Shown in pieces: positions 1 through 8,488 of a stretch of DNA of 64,000 nucleotides (the first letter of the stretch is position 1; each line of letters begins with the position of its first letter). Origin of the DNA: Oxalobacter sp. (GTDB taxonomy: Bacteria; Pseudomonadota; Gammaproteobacteria; Burkholderiales; Burkholderiaceae_D). The DNA is taken from assembly GCA_016291665.1 (NCBI GenBank), contig JAEEYE010000012.1, positions 1 to 64,000 of the forward strand, in the 5' to 3' direction. The notes under the pieces were generated by a model. That model was not told the DNA's origin, did not search any database, and saw nothing but the letters and a program-made list of their open reading frames with translations. The position numbers were made by a program, and so were the translations under genes.

Positions 1-583
1 AGTCTTCAAGCCATAAGATGGCATCCAGGTCGAGGTGGTTGGTCGGTTCATCGAGTACAAGCAGCTCAGACGGGCAGATCAGTGCTTGTGCGAGGTTTAG
101 GCGCATCCGCCAGCCACCTGAAAAACTCGCAACAGGTTGGGCCATCTCTTCGCGGGAAAAACCAAGGCCGGTTAAGAGTTGCTCTGCGCGTGACTGGACG
201 GTATAGGCGTTTGCATCGGCTAGCGCCGTATGGAGTTCGGCAATCTTGATACCTGATGCAGCATCCTGTGGTTTGGCTTCCAGCTCTGCAAGTTCAGCTT
301 GCAGTTTCCTCAGGTGTATGTCGCCATCGATTGTGTATTCCAGTGCAGAGCGGTTTAATGCCGGTGTTTCCTGCGCGACATGGGCGATGCGCCACGATGC
401 CGGAAAATCCACGTCCCCTTTGTCTGGATGGATTTCGCCTTGCAGTAGGGCAAAAAGGCTCGATTTGCCCGCTCCGTTGGGCCCCACCAGCCCGACTTTT
501 TCACCGGGATTGATGACGGCATCGGCCTCATCGAACAAGACTTTCGTTCCCCGCATCAGGGAAAGGTGCGAGATCCGGATCAT
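1..583 (-). CDS. ABC-F family ATPase, YheS-like (C-terminal part outside window)
   Basis: This is the first 194 residues of a soluble ABC-F protein, a family that binds the ribosome and does not transport. The first ATPase domain is visible: Walker A GPNGAGKS at residues 34-41, the FSGGWRMRL signature near 154, and Walker B VLDEP followed by TNHLDLDA near 177-188. The opening MIRISHLSL and the segment QETPALNRSALEYTIDGD closely match the E. coli YheS pattern as I remember it, more than Uup or EttA. The start ATG overlaps the prmB stop by an ATGA junction, so the two are translationally coupled. The second ATPase domain lies beyond the window edge. YheS is thought to relieve ribosome stalling; that role is family knowledge, not shown here. 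Confidence 0.85.
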   Translation of the reverse strand, partial: MIRISHLSLMRGTKVLFDEADAVINPGEKVGLVGPNGAGKSSLFALLQGEIHPDKGDVDFPASWRIAHVAQETPALNRSALEYTIDGDIHLRKLQAELAELEAKPQDAASGIKIAELHTALADANAYTVQSRAEQLLTGLGFSREEMAQPVASFSGGWRMRLNLAQALICPSELLVLDEPTNHLDLDAILWLED

Positions 584-1497
584 GCGGCATCAAGCCCTTT
601 AAGCTGCTCGGCAGTCAAGAGGAAGACGCGGTCGTCACCGCCGGACGTGGTGATCCAGGTGAGTTCGAGTTCCGGGAAGGCGGCAATCGCGTGTTCGGCT
701 TCGTTACCGATTTCAACAATCAGGAGCCCATCATCGGTCAGTCGCTTGCCGGCTGTCTTGACGATACGGCGGACGGTGTCCATGCCATCGACGCCGCCAG
801 CTAAGGCCATCGAAGGTTCTGCCTTATATTCCAAGGGGAGGCGTCCCATTGAATCCTGGTTGACGTAAGGGGGATTGGCGACAATCAGCTGGTAGCGTTT
901 TTCTGGGATGCCGTCGTATAAGTCGGCATGGTACAGCTGGATCCGGTCGTCAAAGCTATAGTTCGTAATATTGGTCTGCGCAATCGAAAGGGCAGCAGGT
1001 GAGAGTTCTACCGCATCGACATGTGCATTAGGGAACTGGTCTGCCATCATGATGGCTAAGCACCCCGATCCTGTGCACAGTTCCAGGATGTCTTCAATCC
1101 CATCGGGATCAGCTACCCAGGGGGCAAACTGTTCGACAATGAGTTCTGCCAGGAAAGACCGCGGGATAATTACTCCCCGGTCGACATAAAAAGAATAGCC
1201 CTGAAGCCATGCTTCATGTGTCAGGTAGGCGGCCGGCACACGTTCGGTTACGCGCTGCTCGATGATGTCCATGACATCTGCCACTTCCTCAGGTAAAAGC
1301 TTTGCATCCAAGAAGGGTTCCAGGCGGTCTAAAGGGAGCGATAACGTATGCAGGATCAGGTAGGCTGCTTCATCATAGGCATTGTCTGTTCCGTGGCCAA
1401 AGAAGAGTTTTTCTTTGTTGAATCGGGTGACAGCGTAGCGTAAAAGGTCCCTGACGGTAGAGAAGGGCGTGACCGTTGTCGAATCTTGCATAAGCAT
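580..1497 (-). CDS. prmB: Ribosomal protein uL3 N5-glutamine methyltransferase
   Basis: The protein is about 305 residues and belongs to the HemK/PrmB class of SAM-dependent methyltransferases that modify a glutamine of ribosomal protein L3. The SAM-binding motif ELCTGSGC is at about 139-146 and the catalytic NPPYV motif at about 208-212. The N-terminal segment with FGHGTDN and DEAAYLIL matches PrmB rather than PrmA or PrmC. I chose the ATG at 1497 because an AAAGGAA box lies about six bases upstream; an ATG 27 bases earlier would add nine residues without a good ribosome-binding site. The stop overlaps the start of the downstream ABC-F gene, which also acts on the ribosome. Confidence 0.92.
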   Translation of the reverse strand: MLMQDSTTVTPFSTVRDLLRYAVTRFNKEKLFFGHGTDNAYDEAAYLILHTLSLPLDRLEPFLDAKLLPEEVADVMDIIEQRVTERVPAAYLTHEAWLQGYSFYVDRGVIIPRSFLAELIVEQFAPWVADPDGIEDILELCTGSGCLAIMMADQFPNAHVDAVELSPAALSIAQTNITNYSFDDRIQLYHADLYDGIPEKRYQLIVANPPYVNQDSMGRLPLEYKAEPSMALAGGVDGMDTVRRIVKTAGKRLTDDGLLIVEIGNEAEHAIAAFPELELTWITTSGGDDRVFLLTAEQLKGLDAA

Positions 1498-1589
1498 GGC
1501 TTTTCCTTTGACAATCATGCGCAAACAAAGAAAGCATTTTAGCCTATTCCCAGGGCAAGATGTGACTGCGTGGCAGGGAATTGGAAATC

Positions 1590-1622
1590 AGAAAAGCCAG
1601 CAGGGGAACCACGCTGCTGGCT
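1590..1622 (-). terminator. Rho-independent terminator after ddh
   Basis: A perfect 9-bp inverted repeat (AGCCAGCAG at 1595-1603 and CTGCTGGCT at 1614-1622) is followed on the minus strand by TTTTCTGATTT. It lies just past the ddh stop and separates ddh from prmB. Confidence 0.8.
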
Positions 1623-1646
1623 TTGGTGGGAACTGTTTTTGGACGA

Positions 1647-2633
1647 TTAGAGCATCGTTGCCCTTAAAACATCACCGGACAATGGTGAGAGGTAGGCTGG
1701 TGCAATGTCAAAGACCGTCTTACAACCGGAGACGCCTTCCTTGTTCAGGCGGGCAATGGCACGGGCGTAAGCGACGAGCACATTGGCGGTGAATTCAGGG
1801 TTGGAATCCAGTTTCAGGCTGTATTCGATGATATGGGTGTTTTCACCATTGGCACCGGTAGTCCCAGCACGGAAGACAAAACCGCCATGTGGAAGGCCGC
1901 CGTGGTCGCGGTTCAATTCTTCCTGGGAAATGAAGTTGACCGTGGTGTCGTAGTCCGAGAAATAGTTTGGCATCGTCTTGATGGCTGTTTCAACGGCTAC
2001 GGCATCAGCCCCTTCTTCCAGAACGACATAGCACAGGCGGGTGTGCTTCTGGCGGGTTGAAAGTTCTGGGTTGGAGCCGGAACGGACGGATTCCAGTGCG
2101 CTTTCGATTGGGCAGGTGTACTGCCTTGCATCCTTGACGCCTTTTACGCGGCGGATTGCATCCGAATGGCCCTGGCTGACACCTTTCCCCCAAAAGGTGT
2201 AGTCATTGCCCTTCGGCAGGATGGCGTTGGCATACAGGCGGTTCAAGGAGAACATGCCTGGATCCCAGCCTGCAGAAATCAAAGCGACCTTGCCGGCTGC
2301 TTTGGCGCTGGCGTCAACATTGCTGAAGTGTTCAGGAATCTTGGCGTGTGTGTCGAAGCTGTCGACCACATTGAAGGTCTTCGCATATTCCGGTGTCTGG
2401 GTTGGCAGGTCGGTTGCGCTGCCGCCGCACAGGATCATGACGTCGATTTTGTCGGCATAGGAAGCCACGTCTTTGATGTTCACGACCGGTACGCCCTTGG
2501 TGAGCAGTTGGAGTGAAGAAGGATCACGCCGTGTAAAGACGGCAGCCAGTTCCATGTCTTCTGCATCGTTGACGGCGCATTCGACACCCCTACCCAGGTT
2601 GCCGTAGCCCAAGATGCCAATTCTGGTAGTCAT
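1647..2633 (-). CDS. ddh: meso-diaminopimelate D-dehydrogenase
   Basis: This 328-residue protein is the NADPH-dependent enzyme that makes meso-diaminopimelate directly from tetrahydrodipicolinate, a one-step alternative to the acetylase or succinylase branches of lysine and peptidoglycan precursor synthesis. The N-terminal Rossmann motif GILGYGNLGRGVE is at residues 5-17. Segments VVDSFDTHAKIP, SAGWDPGMFSLNR and WGKGVSQGHSDAIRR are hallmarks of this family. Length matches known Ddh enzymes (about 320-330). It is monocistronic with its own terminator. A GC-rich hairpin with a following T-run sits in its leader, which may attenuate transcription. The family is patchy in Gram-negatives, so its presence is of metabolic interest. 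Confidence 0.93.
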   Translation of the reverse strand: MTTRIGILGYGNLGRGVECAVNDAEDMELAAVFTRRDPSSLQLLTKGVPVVNIKDVASYADKIDVMILCGGSATDLPTQTPEYAKTFNVVDSFDTHAKIPEHFSNVDASAKAAGKVALISAGWDPGMFSLNRLYANAILPKGNDYTFWGKGVSQGHSDAIRRVKGVKDARQYTCPIESALESVRSGSNPELSTRQKHTRLCYVVLEEGADAVAVETAIKTMPNYFSDYDTTVNFISQEELNRDHGGLPHGGFVFRAGTTGANGENTHIIEYSLKLDSNPEFTANVLVAYARAIARLNKEGVSGCKTVFDIAPAYLSPLSGDVLRATML

Positions 2634-2949
2634 TTTAAATTCCCCATTTACAGATAATTACGTAATTAAAAGCGCCCCCCATAGGCGCACCATCTGGCAG
2701 TGAGGAATTTATCACCGTTTGCGGGTCGAGTCTATCCTTTTTGGGGAATGCACCGTGCGGGTGCGCTGGTGCACCAAGGATTCGCCTATTGGGTATGCTT
2801 TGTATCATGGAAATGGTTGCGAATGGTTGCCACATCGGGTAATTGGTCTTGTACGTCCTACCAGGTTGCTGCAGGTATCCGCTATACTTTCGGTCAGCAA
2901 GTGTGGAGCAGTCCTGTATTTGTAAACTGCAAAAGGTAAGGTAGGAACC
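2634..2949. promoter_or_regulatory. Divergent intergenic region between ddh and the PpiC gene, with a leader hairpin
   Basis: No gene is seen here. On the minus strand, GCGCC and GGCGC arms (2684-2688 and 2672-2676) form a short GC-rich hairpin with a six-base loop, followed by TTTTAATT, about 40 bases before the ddh start. Since no gene precedes ddh on that strand, this is more likely a leader attenuator than a terminator of an upstream gene. On the plus strand a TATACT box at 2883-2888 could be the -10 element for the isomerase gene, but I see no convincing -35. Confidence 0.4.
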
Positions 2950-3723
2950 ATGTTTAAGAAAATGTTAATGGCTGCGCTGATTACAGCAGTAGCCGTATCG
3001 GCCCAGGCGGGTGATATTGCCACCGTCAATGGTAAAGGTATCCCAGAACAGATCCTCAATGACGCTGTCAAGGCAGTTGCTACCAAAGGAATAAAGGACA
3101 CCCCAGAGCTTCGTGCACAGTTGAAGCAGACCCTGATTCTCAACGAAGTCCTTTTCCAGGAAGCCAAGGATAAGAACTTGGATGACACGGATGACATCAA
3201 AAAGCAACTCGACGTCATGCGCCGGGCTCTTGCTGTCCGGGCATTGCGGGCAAAATACATCAAGGACAACCCGGTTACAGAAAGCGATGTAAAGAATGCC
3301 TATGACATTTATGTCAAGGCCAACACGGGGCGCCAGTACTGGTTGAAGCACATTGTTGTTAAGACGGAGCCAGAAGCCCAAGCCGTTTTGGCACGTCTTA
3401 AAAAGGGTGAAAGCTTTGAAGACATCGCCAATGAAAAGAACTTTGACGCCACTAAGGGTAGGGGCGGTGACTTGGGCTGGCAACATCCCAGTACCCTGAT
3501 CAAGCCGGTTGTTGATGCGATGGAAGCGATGAAGATCGGCCAGACCTCAGCTGCACCTGTCCAAGGCAATGGGGGCTACCACATCCTCAGGCTTGTCAAT
3601 ATCCGACGCGCAAAAGCTGAGCCTTATGACAAGGTCAAGGACACCATTAAGCGTAACCTGGAAGCCCGGAAATGGAACAGTTATGTAGCCGGTCTTGTTA
3701 AGAAGGCGAATATCAGCCAATAG
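2950..3723 (+). CDS. Periplasmic PpiC-type peptidyl-prolyl cis/trans isomerase
   Basis: The 257-residue protein is a parvulin-type foldase. It opens with a cleavable signal peptide of about 20 residues (MFKKMLMAALITAVAVS, then AQAG), followed by a helical N-terminal region and a PpiC rotamase domain at roughly 130-225, with the core features LKHIVV, a GGDLGW turn and GYHILRL. It should help fold outer-membrane proteins in the periplasm, like SurA or PrsA/CBF2 homologues. The ribosome-binding site is a GGTAGGAACC just upstream of ATG. It is monocistronic and ends at a strong shared terminator. Which subfamily it belongs to is uncertain. Confidence 0.88.
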   Translation: MFKKMLMAALITAVAVSAQAGDIATVNGKGIPEQILNDAVKAVATKGIKDTPELRAQLKQTLILNEVLFQEAKDKNLDDTDDIKKQLDVMRRALAVRALRAKYIKDNPVTESDVKNAYDIYVKANTGRQYWLKHIVVKTEPEAQAVLARLKKGESFEDIANEKNFDATKGRGGDLGWQHPSTLIKPVVDAMEAMKIGQTSAAPVQGNGGYHILRLVNIRRAKAEPYDKVKDTIKRNLEARKWNSYVAGLVKKANISQ

Positions 3724-3745
3724 GGCTTAATTAGACAACAACCCA

Positions 3746-3779
3746 AAAACCGATGTCCTCTGTCAAGGACATCGGTTTT
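3746..3779. terminator. Bidirectional terminator between the PpiC gene and the decarboxylase gene
   Basis: A perfect 14-bp inverted repeat, AAAACCGATGTCCT at 3746-3759 and its complement at 3766-3779, encloses a six-base loop. A/T runs on both sides let it serve both converging genes. Confidence 0.9.
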
Positions 3780-3789
3780 GGTTTTAAGC

Positions 3790-6060
3790 TTAACTGCAGA
3801 TGCTGTCGTCTTTGACGCAGTCGACGAAGTACTTGAATTGGCCGTCATCCTGTTCAACGCGGATCAAGCCGTGGACATCGGTTTCAAAGCCCGGGAAGCG
3901 GCGGTTGAAGTCGCGGGCAAAGCGCAGGTAATCGACAATCGTCTTGTTGAACCGTTCGCCAGGAATCAACAGTGGGATGCCCGGTGGGTAAGGGGTCAAC
4001 AGGATTGACGTGACGCGGCCTTCCAGTTGATCAATCGCTACCCGTTCGACTTCACGATGCACGAGCTTCGCATAGGCATCGGACGGCTTCATCGCAGGAA
4101 CCATATCCGAGAGGTACATTTCAGTCGTCAGGCGGGCGACGTCGTTCTTGCGGTAGAAGTCATGGATCTGCTGGCACAGGTCTTTTAGACCCATATGTTC
4201 ATAGCGTGGGTGCGTTGCCGCAAATTCTGGTAGGACGCGCCAAATCGGCTGGTTCTTGTCGTAGTCGTCCTTGAATTGCTGGAGTGATGCGACCAACGTG
4301 TTCCAGCGGCCTTTGGTAATGCCGATCGTGAACATGATGAAGAAACTGTAGAGACCGCATTTTTCAACGATGATGCCGTCTTCTGCCAGGAAGGTCTTCA
4401 CGATTGAAGCCGGGATACCGGTTTCTTCAAATTCCCCGGTTAAGGAAAGCCCAGGGGTGATGACCGTTGCCTTGATTGGGTCGAGCATATTGAAGTTCGG
4501 TGCGATTTCACCGAAACCGTGCCAGTTGTCTTCAGCCCTTAAAATCCAGTCACTGCGCTCACCGATGCCTTCTTCAGCAAATTCTTCTGGTCCCCAGACT
4601 TGGAACCACCAGTCATCTGCAAACTCATTGTCGATTTTTTTCATCGCGCGGCGGAAATCCAGTGCCTCTAGGATGGATTCTTCAACCAATGCGTTTCCTC
4701 CTGGGGGTTCCATCATGGCCGCGGCAACGTCACAGGATGCGATGATTGCGTACTGGGGGGACGTGGATGTGTGCATCAGGAACGACTCATTGAAGGAATT
4801 CTGGTCGAGTTTGACTTCTTCAGACTCCTTGACCAGGATCTGTGAGGCTTGGGAGAGGCCAGCCAACAGTTTGTGGGTCGATTGGGTCGAGAAAATCAGT
4901 GACTTTTTAGCCCTGGCACCGCGTTCACTGATTGCGTGCATGTCGTGGTAAAAGTCATGGAAGCATGCATGGGGCAGCCATGCCTCATCAAAGTGCAGTG
5001 CATCAATCTTGCCGTCCAACATGTCCTTGATGGTTTCATCGTTGTAGACGATGCCATCGTAAGTGGACTGGGTGATGGTCAGGATCCTGGGCTTCTTGTT
5101 GCGTGCCAGTTTGGCGAATGGGTTCGCATCAATCTTTTCCTGGATGGACGTAAAGTCAAATTCAGACTTGGGGATTGGACCGATGATGCCGTAGTGGTTG
5201 CGGGTTGGCATCAAAAAGACAGGGATTGCGCCGGTCATGATGATGGCATGCAGGATCGACTTGTGGCAGTTACGGTCAACGACCACGATGTCGTTGTCGG
5301 CAATCATTGAATGCCAGACGATTTTGTTCGACGTGGAAGTACCGTTCGTCACGAAGTAGCAGTGGTCGGCATTGAAAATCCGGGCGGCGTTGAGTTCGCT
5401 TTTTGCGACAGGACCCGTGTGGTCTAAGAGCTGGCCCAATTCTTCCACAGCGTTGCAGACGTCGGCACGCAGCATGTTTTCACCGAAGAACTGGTGGAAC
5501 ATCTGGCCGATCGGGGATTTCAGGAAGGCCACACCGCCAGAGTGGCCCGGGCAGTGCCAGGAGTACGAGCCGTCTTGTGCGTATTGCATCAAGGCCCTGA
5601 AAAACGGGGGCGCCAGGCCATCCAGGTAAGTCCTTGCTTCACGGATGATGTGCCGTGCAACGAATTCCGGCGTGTCTTCAAACATATGGATGAAGCCGTG
5701 CAACTCGCGGAGCAAATCGTTCGGAATATGGCGCGACGTGCGGGTTTCACCATAGAGATAGATTGGGATGTCGGCGTTCTTAGCCCGGATTTCCGTCACA
5801 AAAGACCGCAGTGGGCTTAGGGCCTGGTCGACTTCGGCTTCAGAGCCTTCTCCGAACTCCTCATCGTCAATTGAGAGGACGAAAGCGGAAGCACGAGACT
5901 GTTGCTGTGCAAACTGGGAGAGGTCACCGTAACTGGTCACCCCCAGCACTTCCATGCCTTCATTTTCAATGGCCTGGGCAAGGGCCCGGATGCCTAAGCC
6001 GGACGAGTTTTCAGAACGGTAGTCTTCGTCGATGATGACGATGGGGAAGCGGAATTTCAT
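3790..6060 (-). CDS. PLP-dependent Orn/Lys/Arg decarboxylase (AdiA/CadA type)
   Basis: The protein has 756 residues, the same length as the acid-inducible arginine decarboxylase AdiA. It has an N-terminal response-regulator-like wing domain (about 1-130), a core PLP domain and a C-terminal domain. The SxHK motif of the PLP lysine is STHKLLAGLSQAS with Lys at 397; the PLP-binding aspartate lies in HFDEAW at 356-361. VDRNCHKS near 261-268 and the C-terminal PYPPGIPLLIPGE are family hallmarks. It removes CO2 from a basic amino acid, consuming a proton, and may serve acid resistance or polyamine synthesis. Substrate (arginine, lysine or ornithine) cannot be settled from sequence alone. GGAGGA lies seven bases before ATG. 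No antiporter gene is adjacent, unlike adi or cad operons. Confidence 0.88.
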   Translation of the reverse strand: MKFRFPIVIIDEDYRSENSSGLGIRALAQAIENEGMEVLGVTSYGDLSQFAQQQSRASAFVLSIDDEEFGEGSEAEVDQALSPLRSFVTEIRAKNADIPIYLYGETRTSRHIPNDLLRELHGFIHMFEDTPEFVARHIIREARTYLDGLAPPFFRALMQYAQDGSYSWHCPGHSGGVAFLKSPIGQMFHQFFGENMLRADVCNAVEELGQLLDHTGPVAKSELNAARIFNADHCYFVTNGTSTSNKIVWHSMIADNDIVVVDRNCHKSILHAIIMTGAIPVFLMPTRNHYGIIGPIPKSEFDFTSIQEKIDANPFAKLARNKKPRILTITQSTYDGIVYNDETIKDMLDGKIDALHFDEAWLPHACFHDFYHDMHAISERGARAKKSLIFSTQSTHKLLAGLSQASQILVKESEEVKLDQNSFNESFLMHTSTSPQYAIIASCDVAAAMMEPPGGNALVEESILEALDFRRAMKKIDNEFADDWWFQVWGPEEFAEEGIGERSDWILRAEDNWHGFGEIAPNFNMLDPIKATVITPGLSLTGEFEETGIPASIVKTFLAEDGIIVEKCGLYSFFIMFTIGITKGRWNTLVASLQQFKDDYDKNQPIWRVLPEFAATHPRYEHMGLKDLCQQIHDFYRKNDVARLTTEMYLSDMVPAMKPSDAYAKLVHREVERVAIDQLEGRVTSILLTPYPPGIPLLIPGERFNKTIVDYLRFARDFNRRFPGFETDVHGLIRVEQDDGQFKYFVDCVKDDSICS

Positions 6061-6123
6061 GCTGGAAATCCTCCGTTGGAACCAAGGGAAATGGAAAGCC
6101 GGATTATCCCGGATGCTGGGAGA

Positions 6124-6129
6124 ATTATA
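6124..6129 (-). promoter_or_regulatory. Consensus -10 element upstream of the decarboxylase gene
   Basis: The minus strand reads TATAAT here, about 64 bases before the decarboxylase start. The matching -35 element is weak (TTCACG about 15 bases further upstream), so regulated activation is plausible. Confidence 0.45.
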
Positions 6130-6247
6130 CGTTGTTATCGGCTGCGTGAAGTCGTCAGTTTGCAGGTAGATATGGGGTAATCACACGAATACAACATTTC
6201 GCCTGCAAAGGGGTGTTTCCAGGTACACAAGAAGCCAAAATATAACG

Positions 6248-7096
6248 TTAAAACCGGTGTTGGATGCCGATATTGAACTGGTTGATGTTGCCATCTTCGG
6301 GTTGGACTGCGTTCTTGCCATCGTTGGCAGTGCCGTATTCGGTATGTGTAATCGCGCCATAGAGGGATGTCGTTTCAGACATCTGGTGGGAATAGCCGAA
6401 GGTGATTGATCTGAGCTCATCGGGTGAACCATCTGCTGTATCCGTATCCCGCATACGGGTGTAGTCGACGGAGGTCATGAAGGTGCTGTTGCCTTTTGAG
6501 TAACCCATGCCGGCAGAGAAGGTGTCCCGGTCCATCGGGGACTCAATATAGCGGTTCTGGTCTAAGCCGAAAGACCGTTTGCCCGAGAGGATATCGCGCG
6601 TCGTTTCCATCGAGCGGTCGTTTACCCGCTGGTAGGAGAGCTTGAAACTGGCAGGACCCACGGCATAAAAGCCAGGGATTGGTGAGGTGGCTTCAGGCTC
6701 CGCTTCACTGTCAATGACGGGTGTGGTGGTGGGTACAGACGACGTAACAGCAGGATTCCCCGCATCTACGGGTACCGGTTTTGTTTTGGGTGCCGGGAGC
6801 GTCTTGTCGATTGGAATCTTGTCTGTTTCCTTTGGTAGGACTTCAGTGTATTCGTGTCCTGAAGGGGAGCGGTGCCGCCAGTCGGTACTCTCAGGCGGCT
6901 CGGGTAACGGATGGTATGGGGCGTTTTTTTTCGCTTTCAGTTTGGGCAGGTGTAAGCCTTTGCGCTTGCCGAACGCATACGCATCATTGATGGGCGGCAG
7001 GCAGAGGATTAGGCCAACGACTGCGAATGAAACGGTTGTCAGCTGGCCGCCGAACTGGCTTATAAGGCGGTTATTTTTCCGTTCAGAAAGTGACAT
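6248..7096 (-). CDS. Putative outer-membrane protein with signal peptide, proline-rich linker and short C-terminal beta-barrel
   Basis: I do not recognise a named family. The 282-residue protein starts with a long basic N-terminus and hydrophobic segment (about 19-40, ending near NDAYAF), which looks like a signal sequence. Residues about 50-145 are rich in Pro, Lys, Thr and Glu and look unstructured. Residues about 145-282 contain alternating amphipathic strands (for example FKLSYQRV, DTFSAGMGYSK, STFMTSVDYTRM, SITFGYSHQM, TSLYGAITHTEYG) and end in QFNIGIQHRF. A terminal Phe is the BAM recognition feature of barrel proteins and the pattern resembles the last half of a general porin. It overlaps the upstream YrbL-like gene by 14 bases. 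About six strands are visible, too few for a full 16-strand porin. Confidence 0.6.
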   Translation of the reverse strand: MSLSERKNNRLISQFGGQLTTVSFAVVGLILCLPPINDAYAFGKRKGLHLPKLKAKKNAPYHPLPEPPESTDWRHRSPSGHEYTEVLPKETDKIPIDKTLPAPKTKPVPVDAGNPAVTSSVPTTTPVIDSEAEPEATSPIPGFYAVGPASFKLSYQRVNDRSMETTRDILSGKRSFGLDQNRYIESPMDRDTFSAGMGYSKGNSTFMTSVDYTRMRDTDTADGSPDELRSITFGYSHQMSETTSLYGAITHTEYGTANDGKNAVQPEDGNINQFNIGIQHRF

Positions 7097-7667
7097 TGCC
7101 GTTTCTGCGCGTAATCTTGCGGCAGAATTTCTTCCAGTGCCGTGTGGTCTTTTGGTGGCAGATGTTCCTGAACCAGCGGGAAAGCGGAATCAGTTCGGTG
7201 GCACCCAAACCGTCCAAGATGACAAGCCGCATCCCGTCAGGCGTATATTGGATGACGACATTGGAAATCTGCAGGTCGCACAGCACAATATCCCATTTCA
7301 TCAGGTAGTCTTTGAGTTTTGCCAAAGCGCGGTGCAGTTCTGCGATTTCTTCTTCGGTGGGTTTACTATCCAGGAATTCACGCAACCGCTGCGCCGGTTC
7401 GGTTGACCCCGGTGTTGTCGGAATCATTTCCTGGATGATGCCGATGATACCGTCTTTTTTGAAGCTGCCATAGTAGAGTGGGATATGGTCAAATGGCACC
7501 TTGTTCTTGATCAGGTGCTGGAAGTACTCGATCTCACGCAGGGTCTGTTTGGCGTTTTCAATAGGGCTGACCTTGACGACGCGCATTGGATTGTCAGGAT
7601 CCTGGTAGCATGAGCGTTCAGAGCCTTGGCCGATTTTCGGCCAGTTGGAAAAATCTATGTCAGCCAT
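7083..7667 (-). CDS. YrbL-like protein (PhoP-network kinase-fold family)
   Basis: The 194-residue protein resembles the YrbL family, small kinase-fold proteins named from the E. coli PhoP network. Supporting segments are GQGSERSCYQDP (glycine-loop-like region with RxCY), RVVKVSP with a likely ATP-contacting Lys, REIEYFQHL, and LCDLQISNVVIQ, which corresponds to the catalytic-loop region, followed by LVILDGLGA, a DFG-like position. The ATG at 7667 is preceded by AGGA at eight bases; a longer TTG start at 7700 is less likely. It overlaps the outer-membrane protein gene downstream by 14 bases, so the two are co-translated. Function is not known even for the family. Confidence 0.72.
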   Translation of the reverse strand: MADIDFSNWPKIGQGSERSCYQDPDNPMRVVKVSPIENAKQTLREIEYFQHLIKNKVPFDHIPLYYGSFKKDGIIGIIQEMIPTTPGSTEPAQRLREFLDSKPTEEEIAELHRALAKLKDYLMKWDIVLCDLQISNVVIQYTPDGMRLVILDGLGATELIPLSRWFRNICHQKTTRHWKKFCRKITRRNGNVTF

Positions 7668-7746
7668 TAAAACATCCTGTCCACTATATTGGGGACTCAA
7701 TCAACCTGAAAGCACTAGGATAATCCATTGTGGCATTATCTGGCAA

Positions 7747-8355
7747 TCACATGCACTCATCACTGCGGTTGTTTTGGGTAGGTGCCTTTTCCTGGGTGGG
7801 CACCTTACGCAGTGGGAATGATGGGATCAGGTTGATGAAGAAGGAGGAAGCCACACCAATCAACGTATCAACGATGCGGTCCATCGCGAATTCGGTAATG
7901 CTTACATCTCCGCCATGGGTGATTGTCACGCTTAAGAAGGCAATGCAGGTGATGTTCGTGAGCGTGCTTTTCTTGAGGAAGTCGATGAAGACACGGGTGC
8001 CGGGGAAGAGGTTGGTCTCATCCCAGCCGATTGGGATCCTGACCTTGCGGATGACGTTGGCAATATACATCAACGGGATGATGCAAAGCGTAATCAACGC
8101 ATAACGTAGGATCGGGCGGCTTAACACATAGTAGTTGTGTGTCAGGTAGAGGATACCCATGCCGGTGAACCCGCCAAAAAGCGTACCCACAGTGCGGTTC
8201 AGACCCACGCGGACTGTACTTTTGATTTCTGACTGGAGACAGATGACTGCGGCAATCCCCGCGTAGAAGGGGATTCCCGTCCCGATATCAAAGTACTCAT
8301 ACAGCAGGCAACAGACGAAGACAGCCAAGGTTGCCCGGATGATGACCCTGCCCAT
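7747..8355 (-). CDS. FUSC / aromatic-acid-exporter-like inner-membrane protein
   Basis: This 202-residue protein has about five hydrophobic segments (residues ~5-22, 26-45, 58-76, 84-100 and 130-190) and a short basic tail. The arrangement, with AAVICLQSEIKSTVRVGLNR and GTLFGGFTG, matches the N-terminal membrane half of FUSC or ArAE (YgaE/YeeA-like) proteins, in which a conserved Arg lies after the third helix and a glycine-rich segment follows. Such proteins are proposed to export aromatic acids or similar compounds. A short interval separates it from the YrbL-like gene on the same strand. Its ribosome-binding site (CTGGGGTC) is only moderate. Confidence 0.65.
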   Translation of the reverse strand: MGRVIIRATLAVFVCCLLYEYFDIGTGIPFYAGIAAVICLQSEIKSTVRVGLNRTVGTLFGGFTGMGILYLTHNYYVLSRPILRYALITLCIIPLMYIANVIRKVRIPIGWDETNLFPGTRVFIDFLKKSTLTNITCIAFLSVTITHGGDVSITEFAMDRIVDTLIGVASSFFINLIPSFPLRKVPTQEKAPTQNNRSDECM

Positions 8356-8459
8356 GACCCCAGAAAACCAATGTATAAAATGTAATGATATTCGGTCAAG
8401 GGCAGGTGTTGCATTGACCTATGTTTTGTTTTCTGGGTGTTGGAGTATCTGGATTGCCG

Positions 8460-8485
8460 ATGGCCTTGATTTATGTCAAGGCCAT
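8460..8485 (-). terminator. Strong hairpin at end of the miaB-ybeZ-ybeY operon
   Basis: A perfect 10-bp inverted repeat, ATGGCCTTGA at 8460-8469 and its complement at 8476-8485, has a six-base loop and lies just after the ybeY stop. There is no T-run, so it may protect the mRNA end or act with Rho rather than terminate by itself. Confidence 0.5.
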
Positions 8486-8488
8486 GTG

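Noticed and set aside
580-1524. Longer prmB start at 1524
   Set aside because: The extra nine residues have no ribosome-binding site and are not typical of PrmB; AAAGGAA supports 1497.
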